The notes under the pieces were generated by a model. The model worked only from the letters and a program-made list of their open reading frames with translations, was not told the DNA's origin and did not search any database. The position numbers and the translations under genes were made by a program. From Lepidodermella squamata (lineage: Eukaryota; Gastrotricha), in the NCBI GenBank assembly GCA_047495785.1, contig JBLDXI010000017.1, positions 1,550,001 through 1,614,000 of the forward strand: DNA of 64,000 nt. Reading direction: 5' to 3'. Below, one piece after another: positions 1 to 11,725 of the stretch. Position 1 is the first letter of the stretch, and the number at the start of each line of letters is the position of its first letter.

Positions 1-642
1 TTTCTGGTTTTTTATTGTAGTATTATTTGTTTCACTCTGCAGCTGGTATGAAATGTATTACTTTTTAATGAAAGCGTTTTATACTTGATATCATAACCTT
101 ATCACGCAGTAAAAAACGCAGGCGCAGAGTACTAATATATTTGCGTTATTTTCGCTCGCTCTCAACGGTATACACAATACCCGAGCGATGAATCATGGCG
201 CAGAGAAGCTCGCGTGCGCCAGCACAAAAAACTACTATATAGAGCGAGTACTAGGGCGCGTAGTGTGAGCGCATGATTCACGCTGCACAGCAACGTCACA
301 AAACATGAGTCAGTGGGGGTGCAGAGTTGCAATAAAACTATAAGAGAACCGCGCTAATATGCGGACCCTCGCCGAAATCCTGGTTATGAAATCATGAAAC
401 CCAAATATAATTTTTCATTTTTTTACACATGTCTTAGGTCGGTATGTGTAGGCCATTTAATTATACAGCACGAATCTACTAACGGATTAATGCTAATGTT
501 GACACCTTATCATTTAATAGCAATGTAACTTTTCTTATAGAAATGAATCACTCCGCCTTGAAATAATATTCACTTCAATTTAACTTTTCAATTAACCCGC
601 TATATTTTTAGACATTTTATCAAATTATAACATGCAGCAAGA
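1..642. other. Upstream region of the bZIP gene
   Basis: No coding sequence is recognised. It holds the AP-1-like sites, a T-rich acceptor-like site ending at 611, and a four-codon upstream ORF (632-646) whose TGA overlaps the main ATG at 643. Confidence 0.5.
306..312. promoter_or_regulatory. AP-1 (TRE) consensus site upstream of a Jun-like gene
   Basis: The heptamer TGAGTCA, the classic binding site of Fos/Jun dimers, lies about 335 bp upstream of the start codon of the bZIP gene. A palindromic near-match, ATGAATCAT, lies at 188-196 and ATGATTCA at about 272. Autoregulation through AP-1 sites is established for vertebrate c-jun. Autoregulation here is inference. Confidence 0.45.
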
Positions 643-1655
643 ATGATTATGGCAGAGTTTCCACCACCGACGTCTGGTCCTTACCAGCCTGTCTACCAGC
701 AACAGTCATCGACTGTAGTTGGAGATTATGCTGGTGATTCGAATTCCAATTCGAATTTTATTACTAATTACTACCCATTGGAAAATAATAATCAATATCA
801 AGGCAATCAGCCATGGCAACAATCGTCATTTCCGATTTATGCCGATCAACAGCAGCAACAATACGTTCAACCTCATCCTCATCATCAGGCCGAGTCTCAT
901 TTAGATGCTTTCGAACAACCGCCGTATTACGTTTACCACGGCGGCTATGAACCTATTGCTCCAAATTCCGCGTGTTCGGCCGACGCCAACATGGTCGAAT
1001 TTTTTGCTAGTAACAACGAAGAAGTGTCTCAATTAGCCGCGAACTGTAATCATAATGCCAATTACGATCTATCATCAACCACCGGTGCTCAGCATTTATT
1101 ACAACCACCGCAGTCTTATATTGTTAGTAATCCCATGGCTCAGGCGGCCGTACCGTCATCATCGATCTTGGTCAACGCGAGCTTGTCATCACCTCCACCG
1201 CCGCTATCTCACTTCCCTCGAACCTCTGCTGATGTTAATATTAATTCACCGCCAGTGTTATTCGCACAGGGCGTTAAATCTCATGTGGCCCATCATCGGA
1301 ATAGTAACAGTTCGAACAGCAATAATAGTAGCGGTGGGATTTTCGACAATCCTATCAAACTGAGCCGGCTTGAAGCCAGGCGAAAACGAAACCGTGAAGC
1401 AGCCCAGCGCTGCCGAACCAATCGTATTGAAACAATCAAACGGCTTGAACAGGTTAGAAAATCCTTCTTAATTGTCTAAATAATCTATAAATGCCTTAAT
1501 TTTTCTAGGATAAAGCCGAATTAGCAGCCGAAATTGAAGGTTTGCGCGCTATTATTGCCAAGCTGGATCCTCAAGTCAAGCAGCTCGGTGAGACTTGCTC
1601 GCAAGTTATGTCTGATGACGCTCATTCATGCGTTGTTCCATTTTCTAAACACTGA
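643..1655 (+). CDS. Jun-like bZIP transcription factor
   Basis: Two exons, 643-1452 and 1509-1655, joined across a 56-nt GT-AG intron, give about 318 residues. The first 235 residues are rich in Gln, Asn, Pro and Ser, including a Gln run near residue 70, and look disordered like an activation domain. The basic region lies at about residues 243-262 and contains NREAAQRCRTNR, the bZIP DNA-contact signature. A short leucine zipper runs across the splice junction, and the tail resembles the Jun C-terminus (a KQLGETCSQVM-like segment). The protein should act as a nuclear dimeric DNA-binding factor. Jun is the best guess; ATF or another AP-1 member is possible. A second in-frame ATG sits two codons downstream. 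Confidence 0.75.
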
Positions 1656-2361
1656 AGTCATCATTATTGAAGTCCATTACTTATTTTTCAAACACTGCTA
1701 TCTTCGCCCATCTTTGTGTCTCGGTTATTTTTCTTCCGAAAAAAATCTGAATAATTTTTCTACTTTAAATATGTGTATTTTGTTGCGATTATTTTTTCGC
1801 TCTATCAGTCATTGCCGGTGGCCGTCACAATAAATTCAAAGAAAAACCATGTTTTCATCTTCGAAAGTCTATTGCCTTTCATTCATTCTATTCAAAAAAA
1901 TTTATTAATCGCATCAACTATAAAATGTTGTTGTACTTAATTGAAAGGTATTTTCTTCTGAAAATGCATCGCTTATTACTTATTTCTGGATGTGAAAAAT
2001 GTGTTCTAATCTAAACTCTATTTTTAGAGTAGCTAATTTTCATGCCTCCAAATGTAATACTTTCTCTTCATCATATTGCCGGGTGTTTGATTTCACGAAA
2101 AAATGCTCTACTATATATGTCGCCGCTCCACATTTGTATATATGATTCATGTGGCAGCCGAAATCAATAATTGCATACAAATATAGAGACCTCCTGGATC
2201 ATTATTACTTCACGGGGAAACTTCAACTGTATATATATATTAGGCTGCGCGGAGAGAAAACAAGTCCGAACGTGCTTTTTTTACTACAAAACTTTTTATA
2301 CCTATCAATTATCGGAATAAAAAAGATGATGAATAATAATTGGTAAATTCTTAAGCGATGA
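1656..2361. other. Convergent intergenic region
   Basis: AT-rich tail-to-tail spacer between the bZIP gene and the reverse-strand gene. It presumably contains both 3' UTRs. Short ORFs here have no coding character. Confidence 0.5.
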
Positions 2362-3809
2362 CTAATGATCGTGACCTCGGTCAACCGCGGTTGCAAGTTG
2401 ATACCCCAGCGACACAAGTTGGTCAATTTGCGGATTACTCTTTTTCGACTCCGTCCTGTTTTGACCAGCCTGATTAGCGTTATTCGGCCTTGGTCGAAAT
2501 GAAAATGAAAACGATCGACCACCCTTACCGCCCCTCAGGACCGTCCTGGGCGCGTGGTGGTACCCAGCTGGAGTTGGCTGGCTTGGATTGTTGTTATTGC
2601 TACCAGTGGGGTGATGAAAACCCCGTTTAGGTGTAACCATAGAGCCGGCTAATCGCTCCATTAGTGCCTTAACACTTTTCGCCTTTGAATGATAATAAGC
2701 GGAACTCGCGACTGAATTGCCGAGCGTAGTCGCAGTTTCCCCATAAGTCAAGCCGGACATGTTTCGCGTTGACATAGAGCTGGTTAGACCTTCTGACGTT
2801 GACAGGGTAAGCGGAACTGTGAATCTAAGGTGTCCGGAAGTAGTCGATCCAGTATCATCCTCAGTCGCCCTATTCGCCGAGGTCATTAGTGAGCTATTAG
2901 TCTCACTCAGGCTAGTATGACGTCGCCTTTGCCCATCAGTTTCTTCCTCATCCAAATTATCGGTAAAGTAAACCCGTCCAGGGTGGCTTTTCGGCAGAAA
3001 AATTCCATACTCGCGAAAAAGTAGGTCATCAAATGTATCAAAACGATTGTAACGTCCGCCGACCATGAACGTGTGATAGGTATACCCCTGTGGCGACCAT
3101 GTGTCTTCAATATTGGAGCCTTCGAGAGGTTCCTCGAGTAGAGTTTTCATTGGCAACATTGGCGCTTTCAGGCGTTTCCCGTTTTCTCCAAAAACCAGGC
3201 CAGCTCTTTTCCGTTCCAGCTCATCCAAGGCGTGCTCTTCCCCGGCGCCGTACAGGACATTGGCGCCTTTTATCTCCGTGCTTTTGCGGAAGTCGAAATA
3301 GTTGACGTTTCCGTCGAAAGGGATAGCCGGGTTGCGCTCTTCGAAGGTAACAGTTTTACGCTGTTTCCCACCATGCTGCTGACGATTCATTATCCCGGCG
3401 TCAATTTCGTCCCCACTTTGGGCCGTAGGCTCTGCGGATAATTTACGCACCGGGGTGTTCCATTTTGGTAGTTGTTTCATAATCGGCTTAGCCGACTGGT
3501 GAATAAAATAAAATAAAAAATGCTTTACATTTTCCAATTTTTCTCACATTTTTCAGCTCCATGAGATCAGCGCTTTTAATCAATTGCCTTGTAGCTGGAT
3601 CGATAAGGTGGTGGGGTAGTTGTGTCAGTGGGTGGCCGCGCCCTGTCCATACTCGATCGTGGACCTACAAACACGTGAGATGATTTTTAGCATATAAATC
3701 ACAGCGTAAATCCCACCTTTTTGTGCAAATCGTCCCAGTCCCCTGGGAAAAAGACTTTGTACGGCGTCAAGGGCAGCATGTGGCTTCGATCGGGCGGAAA
3801 AGGTGTGTT
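2362..3809 (-). CDS. Unrecognised basic protein, 5' end incomplete
   Basis: Three consecutive exons read on the reverse strand, 3809-3717, 3664-3548 and 3495-2362, all joined in phase 0 with good GT and AG sites, give 447 codons. A possible start is the Met in the first listed exon near 3780, but that exon is open to its acceptor, so an upstream exon (perhaps around 3870-3970) is likely. The N-terminal part contains PLTPYKVFFPGDWDDL; the middle is conserved-looking (TYHTFMVGGRYNRFD); the C-terminal 180 residues are Ser/Thr/Asn/Arg-rich and low complexity. No signal peptide or membrane segment is visible. I do not recognise the family, but the compact aromatic-rich N-terminal half looks like a real domain. 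Confidence 0.6.
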
Positions 3810-4615
3810 CTGTTTAGAAAATTAAATGAGATAATTTATAGAAATTTCACCATAATCGCAATACAAATTGCGAGAAAGCGATTTCGATGTACGTATAATA
3901 AACACTAAATAGCAGCAGGTGAGCAGCATAGACGCTGAACTGGTCGTCAAGGAAGTGCTTTCGTAATGGAAAATTTGTTAAAAATTTATTTGGCTATTTA
4001 GCAACTAAGAGTTGAGGGTATGAGGAAGTCGCACGTATAGCGCTAAAGTTTTTTCTGCGCCTATTTTTTTGATTGCCGCACAAGAAGCCCTCAAAAACGG
4101 GAAATACGGTGAGCGAAAAGGTATACAGTCATGGTAATTATTAATGGCTTTAAATAATTATAATAAAATTAAAAGATGCCATCTCATTGGACGAATTTCA
4201 CGACAATGGTATGGCAATGTTTCACGCCTAGGAGACATCAGTGGCGAAATCCTCAAAGCATTCGACAAACGATTCATGATAACATTCTAGCTGAGCTATC
4301 GGTAATATTATTCGCCCAATTGAACATAGAAAACTCACCCGAAAGAGAATGCTTTGAAAATCAACGGTCGGCATTTTTCCGATTTCTATATAATATAAAC
4401 TCGCCTATATCCGAGAAAAATCATCATCACAAGAAACCGGTTATCTTGTTCTGCTGTAGTAGACGCTAGTATTTTACTAATATTAATAAATTATTAATTA
4501 TATTAATATTTGTATGGGAGCAAAATATGAATCATTCAATTCTTCGTGATTTCAATAGCAGCCGAAGTTGCGCTCAAAATTTAATGTAGCATGTCAGAAA
4601 GCTGCTCTATTGAAA

Positions 4616-5497
4616 ATGATCGCGTTAAATCGTGCGTTTTATTACTTCGTGCAGGAGAATAAATTGTCTGCCGAGCAAATCGAAGGTAAAACACGAATTG
4701 CATGACTGCCGTTGTCAGCTGCAATTATCATTATTCTAGTCAATAATTGTAAACTCTGGAGAATTTCTACCATTTTTTCACCTATAACCATATTCCGTTG
4801 GCTACGCCATTCCGCTGTTCATAAAACATTCAAGAATCGAAAAATGCCATGACATTTTTATTGATTGATTGCTTTAGAGCTGGAGGAAGCTTTCAATTTA
4901 TTTGACAAGGACGGCGATGGCACAATTACGACCAAGGAACTTGGGACAGTCATGCGATCCATGGGGCAAAATCCTTCGGAGAAAGACCTTCATGACATGA
5001 TTAATGAAGTCGATATTGACGGTTAGAATCAGCGTTACCTCTAGCGCAATTTAACTTGCTTTATAGGCAGTGGAACCTTGGATTTCATCGAATTTGTTCA
5101 GATGATGACTAAGCAGGCACTGCAAACCGACCCAAACAAAGAGGTTTACTTCATGAATGTTTCGCGATATTTTTTCTGACTTTTTTCGAATTTCGTAGGC
5201 AAAGGAAGCCTTTCGAGTATTTGACCGAGAGAACACCGGAAAAATCGCTGTCAAAGATATCGAAGAAGTTCTTATTACCATTGGTAATTCAATCTCAAAT
5301 TATTGCTAACCATCTGTTATGGTTATTTTCCAAGGGGTGTCGACTGCTGAAGCTGCTGAAATTGTGGCAGAAGCCGATTTCAACCGCGACGGTTACATCG
5401 ACTTCGAGGGTATTCCCATTTTCGTTATTCATTTTCAAATATTTCTAGCGATTTGTTGTCAGAATTCGAGCAGATGCTTACTCCTCTTACTAAGTGA
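4616..5497 (+). CDS. Calmodulin-like EF-hand protein
   Basis: Six exons, 4616-4685, 4878-5021, 5067-5143, 5199-5283, 5335-5409 and 5463-5497, give about 161 residues. Four EF-hands follow the calmodulin layout. Loops 1 ([12 protein letters not shown]) and 2 ([12 protein letters not shown]) are canonical. Loop 3 ([12 protein letters not shown]) is weakened, with Asp at position 12 and no acidic residue at position 5. Loop 4 ([12 protein letters not shown]) is complete only if the last intron ends at 5462, which also gives a calmodulin-like end. The start is uncertain: either the ATG at 4616, or an upstream ATG exon joined to an acceptor ending at 4654. Sequence divergence suggests a calmodulin-related protein rather than calmodulin itself. 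Confidence 0.75.
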
Positions 5498-7235
5498 CAA
5501 AACATTCGCTGCTGGTACTTATGGAAACTGCTTTTCGATGTTGGCGTGATTTTTCCTTGTTTATCTGCTAAAATACATTATGGCTGTAACCAGTTAACAT
5601 TGCCGTTATGATCGTAAAATTTACGCATCAGCGGTTTGCTGAGATTGATTAATGCAAATGCGCGTCGCTCCATTCATGTTATTCTCATTTTCTGACAACA
5701 TTTTATTGCCTCGAGATTCTGCGATATCACTGATCCGTGATCACCTTGTTGTCTGGTTGAATAAAACCCATATCCATCGGATTGATAACGAATGGGATTG
5801 ATCAATTTTCTTGATGGGCTTTCAGGGTCGAAGTGATGCTTTTCATCTCATTACAAATATTATTTCGCCGCGAGATACATATTAGGCGTACGAGAGTTCC
5901 GCGGTCGGGGGAATTTTTTGCCATCGTTCCGGTGCAATTATTCAAGAAATTCGCACGTTTTTTCTCATCTGGACATGTTTACGCTGCCTGCATCTCATTT
6001 TGCCGGTTTATGAATTCTGTACCAACACACTCGCCCCACGAGGAGCTGAGGCTGCTGAATTACATTTGCGTTAATGAATCCTATAATATTGTTGTGTTCT
6101 CGTCATCGGCAGGCGGGGCCGATCGCTTGATTGATTGATCCCCTCTTCTAGTCAGGACTTGTCGAAATGAGAAAAACGGCGAAGTTGCGCAGTCTATAGA
6201 CGCCACTCGTATCTCTGCGCTAATTCGGTACAATTGTCAAAAACAACTGAAATCTCGTCTTCGCGACATTAGCAATTTTTATTGCTAGCAATGTATAACT
6301 CGCATGCATTATAATCTGATAAATTATTCATTTTTTTCAAGATAACAACTATATGATTTACAGTGATTTTATATTATTCAATTTTCTCTCGATGCCGAGT
6401 AAGAAGGAAGCCACGTGATACCATCTCCCGTTTCTCTAGCAAGTGTAGGAGATAGCAGGCTTTAAATCGTTGTTTATGTAGAAGTGAGAGACATACAAAA
6501 AGCTCGTCAACAAATAAGAAGTAAACAAATAGAGATTATCCTCATCATCAAAGCTACCCGCTGCTATTGACGACGGCGGCGGCGAAACACGGGAAAAAAT
6601 CGATTGTTTCAATTTCAAAAGTGAGGATTGTGTTCTTCGATGATTAAATTAGAGCGCGAGAAAATTGCGATCAAAAGACAAAAACAATAAAGCCGAGATT
6701 TTAAGGTAGATTTTTCAAAACGAATAAATCAGCACCAGAAAATAGTTGCTAGCTGTGTTTTTTCCGCCACAGAAAAAAAGATAAACAATTTCAACCGAGA
6801 ATATCTCTATTATTTAGAGTGGGCGTGAAATTGATTGCGGTTGATTATTATTTTGACACTGCTTGTCATGCGAGCTTATAATACTGTCGAGGCTTATGTG
6901 GTAGCAGTTTTTCAGCTTAATGGACAACAAAACAAGACACGAGAGTCGCAGATAGAGAATGAGAGGCAGCGACGCAAAGCTGCGTAGATCTATCTATGCA
7001 TTTCACTGCAACTAATTTATTATCGTCATTTAACAACAGCGTAGAATACACTCTGCATTATTCGTGTGAGATCATTGAGATTCATCTTTTGCGCATCCAT
7101 ACTACCAAAAACAGCCTGCTATAAGGCGTGAGCGGCTCCGCAGGCTTCGTCAATATCGATCCGGAACATATGGGCAATATAATGATGAGTTGAAAGAAAG
7201 CAAGCAAGTAGTTGTTTCTGGTTGTTGTCCTTGAT
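5498..7235. other. Long intergenic region
   Basis: About 1.7 kb between the convergent calmodulin-like gene and FEZ. Short ORFs are present on both strands, but none has a recognisable domain or splice-consistent neighbours. No RNA gene or repeat was identified. Confidence 0.4.
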
Positions 7236-9032
7236 TCAGACTCTGGGGTTTTCCTTCGCACAAAGCACTGCGGATTAGGGAACGCGAAAAAACTGTAATG
7301 AAATTTATGGAAAACAGCTGCAGAAACAGACCTGTCAATATATATTCTGTTAATAATGTTGGCACAGCTGGACTATCGTCGAGCATCGCTTGAAGAACTA
7401 AAATGAAAAGACGAAAATTGAACATATTTTAAGGCGGAGGGTGGCTGCTTACTTTTAGCTAAAACTCGCAATTCTTCTAGAGGTAGAGGACCGGCATCGG
7501 GGTTGAAAGGAATGACAGTGGTTACAAATGGCGAATTGCGTTTCTTTTCTCCGCCCTGCACTTGAGCCATATTTAGCGATATATTCGATGCAGATTGGGT
7601 TGACGATGACATGGATGTTGATGTGAGATCGCGCACCCGCCGTTGCACCGACATGACGAGCCCGACAAAGTGATCTCGCGTTTCTTTCAGGTCGACCTGC
7701 TCGTCACGCGTCGCTAGCTCATCAACTAGAACGTCAGAGTATTTTCGAATCGCAACTTCTAACCGCTCCGCATGCTTCTCCAACTCTTGTAACGACATTT
7801 CAGCAAGCGCTAAAAAAATAAAATATCCTAGAATTATTTTTTTCTTATTTTCAATTTTCCTTACTTTCCGCCAAAAATAACTGAACGACATCTTCGTCTG
7901 AATGTTGAGGTGACTGGGCGACGAATTTTCCATCTGCCGTGAAGTTGGAGCACGCAAAACTCGACCCATTTATTGGTAAAGGCTTCAATTTCGCCGTTAA
8001 GTTGAAATTGAAACTAGTATCATCGCCATTTCCGTTGTTTGGGAGTACTGATAGCGCTGATGATGTCATGCTAATATCGTATCCTGAGTCCACAGTCGCC
8101 GCAGCGTCATCAATCATCGCTATCATTTCATTAGATGACCCGGCGGTGTGGACTGGGTAGAAAGAGTCGCAATCAAAACCAGCGCCGTCAACGCAGTCGC
8201 CGGCTTCTTCTTGCGCGCGCATCATTTCCTCTATTTCGTTGATAACGTCGTCGGCCGAAACGATCGGGTGTGGTTCGTTGAAGTCTGCTTCTGCTACGGA
8301 CGAAACCATCAAAGCGTGCAGATCGCCGTCGATTGGTGCTTCCGCGACGCTTAACGATGGTGTTTCGCTCGTTTCAGACCGACTGTCGTTGTTTTCGTCA
8401 TCTTCATTATTATCACCCAGGGATGATGTTCTACTTCGATTTTTGGACTGTTTCACTCGATGTTTGGGTGAGGGTAAAGACTCTTCTTTGGCATTCCCGC
8501 GTAACCGAGAATACATAGAATCGACAAATAGAGCGCGTGTCCGCGACTCAGACCATTTAACATTAGCAAGTCGTTCGAGGTAATTTGGCGTCAAAAATGC
8601 TGAGAAATAGCTGTTCCTACAGGAAATAAAATATACAAATATTTTAGCAAATGAAAAATGGAAAATAAAAATTGATAATTTAAATAATAATAACTATATT
8701 TACCCGCATTCTTCCTCCACCAAATCATCTAGATGGCGAATTCGAGGAGCAGGTACGATACCGTCGAGAGAGATGGATGTCCGAAGGCATTTGGCGACAA
8801 CTTTGTCAAATGATGAAACGAGGTCTTCGAGTGATTCGGCCGATAATTTGAAAGACTCAGCACTGAGACGATCGAGAGAGGAGCTAGCGGTGGCTTTTCC
8901 GCCGTTTTGTTCAGAATTTACATCGTTACTGCTGTGATTATGATTGTTTAAAACCTGCGATGACGAGAAGTCACACCAGTCATCGCCGTCTTCACCCCGC
9001 TCACTATCGGCAAGCGGCGCATCACACAGCAT
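7236..9032 (-). CDS. unc-76: FEZ/UNC-76 family kinesin adaptor
   Basis: Five exons on the reverse strand, 9032-8704, 8616-7865, 7809-7453, 7397-7332 and 7267-7236, keep frame and give about 511 residues. The family is recognised from several blocks: a Ser-rich acidic N-terminus with a SLEDLVSSFDK segment; an acidic stretch with ADDVINEIEEMM; a coiled-coil block starting VVQLFLAE and MSLQELEKHAERLE; the TTVIPFNPDAGPLPLEEL block; and the C-terminal AVPTLLTEYIL-VLCA ending typical of FEZ1/FEZ2. These proteins link kinesin-1 to cargo in axons and help axon bundling. The last exon of ten codons was placed because reading through the preceding exon destroys the family C-terminus. The intron before 7397 carries the recurrent AAGGCGGA motif. 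Confidence 0.88.
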
Positions 9033-10186
9033 TTAAAACCCTATTACCAACAAACAAATATTGAATAAGTAAATAAAATCAGCTGTTAGAGTCCACCGAT
9101 CAGGGTCGAGTCCGGCACAAGCATTAAAAACTATTAAACATCTCTCATTCAGGTAATAAGTTGAGTATATGAAAAATGCAGGTAATAATTGAAGTGGCAA
9201 GTTATTATCTTATGAAACTAGACCTCATCACTCATTTTTGGCATTAGAACTGAAGCATGTGAGTCGGGCGTCAGGCGCAAGTCACCTCATCAACCAACCG
9301 AGGATCCGTAGCCAAGCGTAGAAAATTGCCCGACATCCGAGATCAAGTTAGCCACATTTATGCCGAAAATTAAGCTAATTAAGCAGAAAGTGTTCAGCTG
9401 TGGGCGGCGGGGAAGGGGAGACAGAAACTGACGATGAATATGCTGAGCATTGAATACCTAATTCCTAACTGTAAACATGATAGTATGACACAAAAATGCG
9501 AATAAATACCATGGATTATGGAGCTAAATCCACGAAAACATTGTTCGAACTACCTTCCAGCTATGTCGCCTATATTTTCATTAAAAGCGCTAATGTGGGA
9601 TCTCATAGAGCTCAGGCGTACAGCAAATTACGAAGCGAATAACTAGTAACCTGACAGGATATGATGCAAAAAGATACAAACCGATACAAACTACAACGAT
9701 ACAATATACAAAATAATGAAATAGATATCATGACCGATGACCGAGGTCACCCTCAAACAATTTCTCAACACAAAAATGAGAAAAATGCATTATATGCTTG
9801 ATGCTCGAGTCCTAAGTCTTGGGAATTGCCAATCAATGGAAAGCAGCCAACGCGTGACGCCAACGTCACAACCGCAACGTTTGCGCGAAACGGTTCCGCT
9901 GCTTTTTTGGAAACAACCGGATTTCCCCAAGTTTCTGAGGAAAACAGTTTTTCACCGATGAAACTCATGAAGTCAGTAACATTAGTTTTCACATTTTTTA
10001 ATTAATATTTGTAATTAAAAGTTATTGCAAAGTTGTGAAGTAGCGCGTCCACGCGGTCGGGCTGGCCTCATTCTGGCAGTTGTTTAAGTTGTGTTGAGAA
10101 GGGTCACCTCGTTGTGCTTGTGTCTGATGTAACCGTGCTTTTCTCGAAGCAAAACTTTCATCACTCAGAGTGTTAGCTGTGAAACA
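9033..10186. other. Divergent promoter region of FEZ and AUH
   Basis: About 1.15 kb separates the start codons of two divergently transcribed genes. Overlapping short ORFs at 9737-9992 on both strands lack coding character. No repeats or RNA genes were recognised. Confidence 0.45.
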
Positions 10187-11098
10187 ATGAAGTCATCCTT
10201 TGCTGTGAGCATCTCCAAGGCGTATTTAAGGCGATTTGTTAGCAGTGCTAATGTGCAACGCTTTCCTGCGAATTGCAGATCGTTGTCATCTGCATCGAAT
10301 GATGAATTCAACGTCAGAACTCTCGATGGAGAAAACAAAGGCATTGTGACATTCACATTTAATCGTCCTCAGACGAAGAATGCCCTTGGTAAAGCTGTCA
10401 TTTCGAAGTTCGCAGAGGCTGTGGATGCTGTTCGCTATGACAGAGCTGCGCGCGTTCTTATCTTGGGATCTGAAGTTAAGGGAGCCTTTTGCTCCGGCGC
10501 TGATTTGAAAGAACGAGCTACGATGAAAGTGCATGAAGTTGCACCTTTTGTCGCAAAATTGAGAGCTATGCTACGCCATCTTGAATTGCTGCCTCTTCCC
10601 GTTATCGCAGCTCTCGACGGCGTTGCTCTTGGAGGAGGATTAGAAATCGCGCTCAGCTGTGATATTCGCGTCGCTTCTCATGATGCCAAAATGGGGCTTG
10701 TTGAAACTAGAATCGCTAACGTTCCTGGCGGTGGTGGAACGCAGCGCCTCTCCCGTGCGGTCGGCCTAGCTAAAGCTAAGGAACTCATCTTTACTGCACG
10801 CATGATTGATGGTAAAGAAGCCGAGCGTATTGGACTTGTACAGCGATGTGTTCAGCAAAATGCCGATGGCAATGCCGCTTTCTTGGCAGCACTGGCTTTG
10901 GCTCGCGAGATTACCCCTAACGGACCTTTTGCTATCAAGGCTGCAAAGTACGCGGTTGATCGAGGATATCAAGTCGACATTGAAAGTGGGCTTGCTATTG
11001 AAGAATTGGCTTACAATACTAATGTTCCAACCAAGGACCGTTTGGAAGGTCTTGCAGCTTTCCGCGACAAGCGCAAGCCTGTTTACACCGGCGAATAA
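10187..11098 (+). CDS. AUH: AUH-like methylglutaconyl-CoA hydratase
   Basis: A single intronless exon encodes 303 residues. The first about 35 residues are Ser/Arg-rich with few acids, as in a mitochondrial presequence. The rest is a crotonase fold: the oxyanion-hole segment FCSGADLKER near residue 100, ALGGGLE near residue 147, and the GLVETRIANVPGGGGTQRL block that carries a catalytic Glu in hydratases. The C-terminal PTKDRLEGLAAF is close to human AUH. The predicted reaction is hydration of 3-methylglutaconyl-CoA in mitochondrial leucine breakdown; the mammalian protein also binds AU-rich RNA. ECHDC2-type enoyl-CoA hydratase is the main alternative. Absence of introns contrasts with most neighbours. 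SLIRP follows 145 bp downstream. Confidence 0.88.
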   Translation: MKSSFAVSISKAYLRRFVSSANVQRFPANCRSLSSASNDEFNVRTLDGENKGIVTFTFNRPQTKNALGKAVISKFAEAVDAVRYDRAARVLILGSEVKGAFCSGADLKERATMKVHEVAPFVAKLRAMLRHLELLPLPVIAALDGVALGGGLEIALSCDIRVASHDAKMGLVETRIANVPGGGGTQRLSRAVGLAKAKELIFTARMIDGKEAERIGLVQRCVQQNADGNAAFLAALALAREITPNGPFAIKAAKYAVDRGYQVDIESGLAIEELAYNTNVPTKDRLEGLAAFRDKRKPVYTGE

Positions 11099-11243
11099 GA
11101 AGCTCACTTACTTTCTCATCCTATCGAATCTGTGTGCTATCACTATTGGTTTCTCTGAGAGACTTTGCTTGACTGCTGTTTTTTTGCTTGATTAAATTAT
11201 GTAACGTGATGCAACTATTTTTATAGATTTTAATTGTATAGCT

Positions 11244-11597
11244 ATGAGCAAAGTTGTCCAATCCGCGGCTCGTGCTGCCGGTCGAGCTGTTTCCGCCCCC
11301 AGGAGACAATCCGGTCCTTCAGTTGTCCTTTATGTCGGCAATCTGCCTTGGACTGTTTCTCGCCGTGAACTTCGGGAACATTTCCAGTCTTTCGGAGAAA
11401 TTCGCGCCTGCAAAGTCGCTTTCAATTACGAAACTGGACTGTCGCGTGGCTATGGATTTGTTTGCTACCAAGATAATGGTGCTGCTCAAGCTGCTCTCGA
11501 GAAACAACCTCACGTTATCGACGGCAATACTCTGAATATCAGCAAAAGCTTCAGTGCAAACTTGCGAAGCTTCAACACCGATTTTACTGCCAAATAA
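11244..11597 (+). CDS. SLIRP: SLIRP-like single-RRM mitochondrial RNA-binding protein
   Basis: An intronless ORF of 117 residues. The N-terminal 25 residues are Ala/Arg-rich and lack acids, consistent with mitochondrial targeting. One RRM follows, with RNP2 LYVGNL at about residues 29-34 and RNP1 RGYGFVCY at about 68-75. The NLPWTVSRRELREHF start, the ETG-RG segment and the HVIDG motif resemble SLIRP, which partners LRPPRC to stabilise mitochondrial mRNAs. Another short RRM protein is possible. It sits between AUH and exportin-5 with 145 and 128 bp gaps. An acceptor-like TTTTTATAG ends at 11226, 17 nt before the ATG, as expected for a trans-spliced downstream operon gene. Confidence 0.7.
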   Translation: MSKVVQSAARAAGRAVSAPRRQSGPSVVLYVGNLPWTVSRRELREHFQSFGEIRACKVAFNYETGLSRGYGFVCYQDNGAAQAALEKQPHVIDGNTLNISKSFSANLRSFNTDFTAK

Positions 11598-11725
11598 CTA
11601 AACCTATCTTAGCGGCCTTATTTAACAAAGCGTCATTCAATATTTTTTTCATTCAATATAGATGTTTTAAAAATCAATAATATTCATGTGACCAGACTTG
11701 GTTAATAATCAAACTGCTTGAAGAA

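Noticed and set aside
5833-6138. 101-codon forward ORF in the long intergenic region
   Set aside because: No domain, no membrane or signal pattern, no splice-consistent neighbours; composition fits chance in open sequence.
9090-9125. tRNA T-arm-like string GGGTCGAGTCCGGC
   Set aside because: No matching acceptor, D-arm or anticodon stem could be formed around it.
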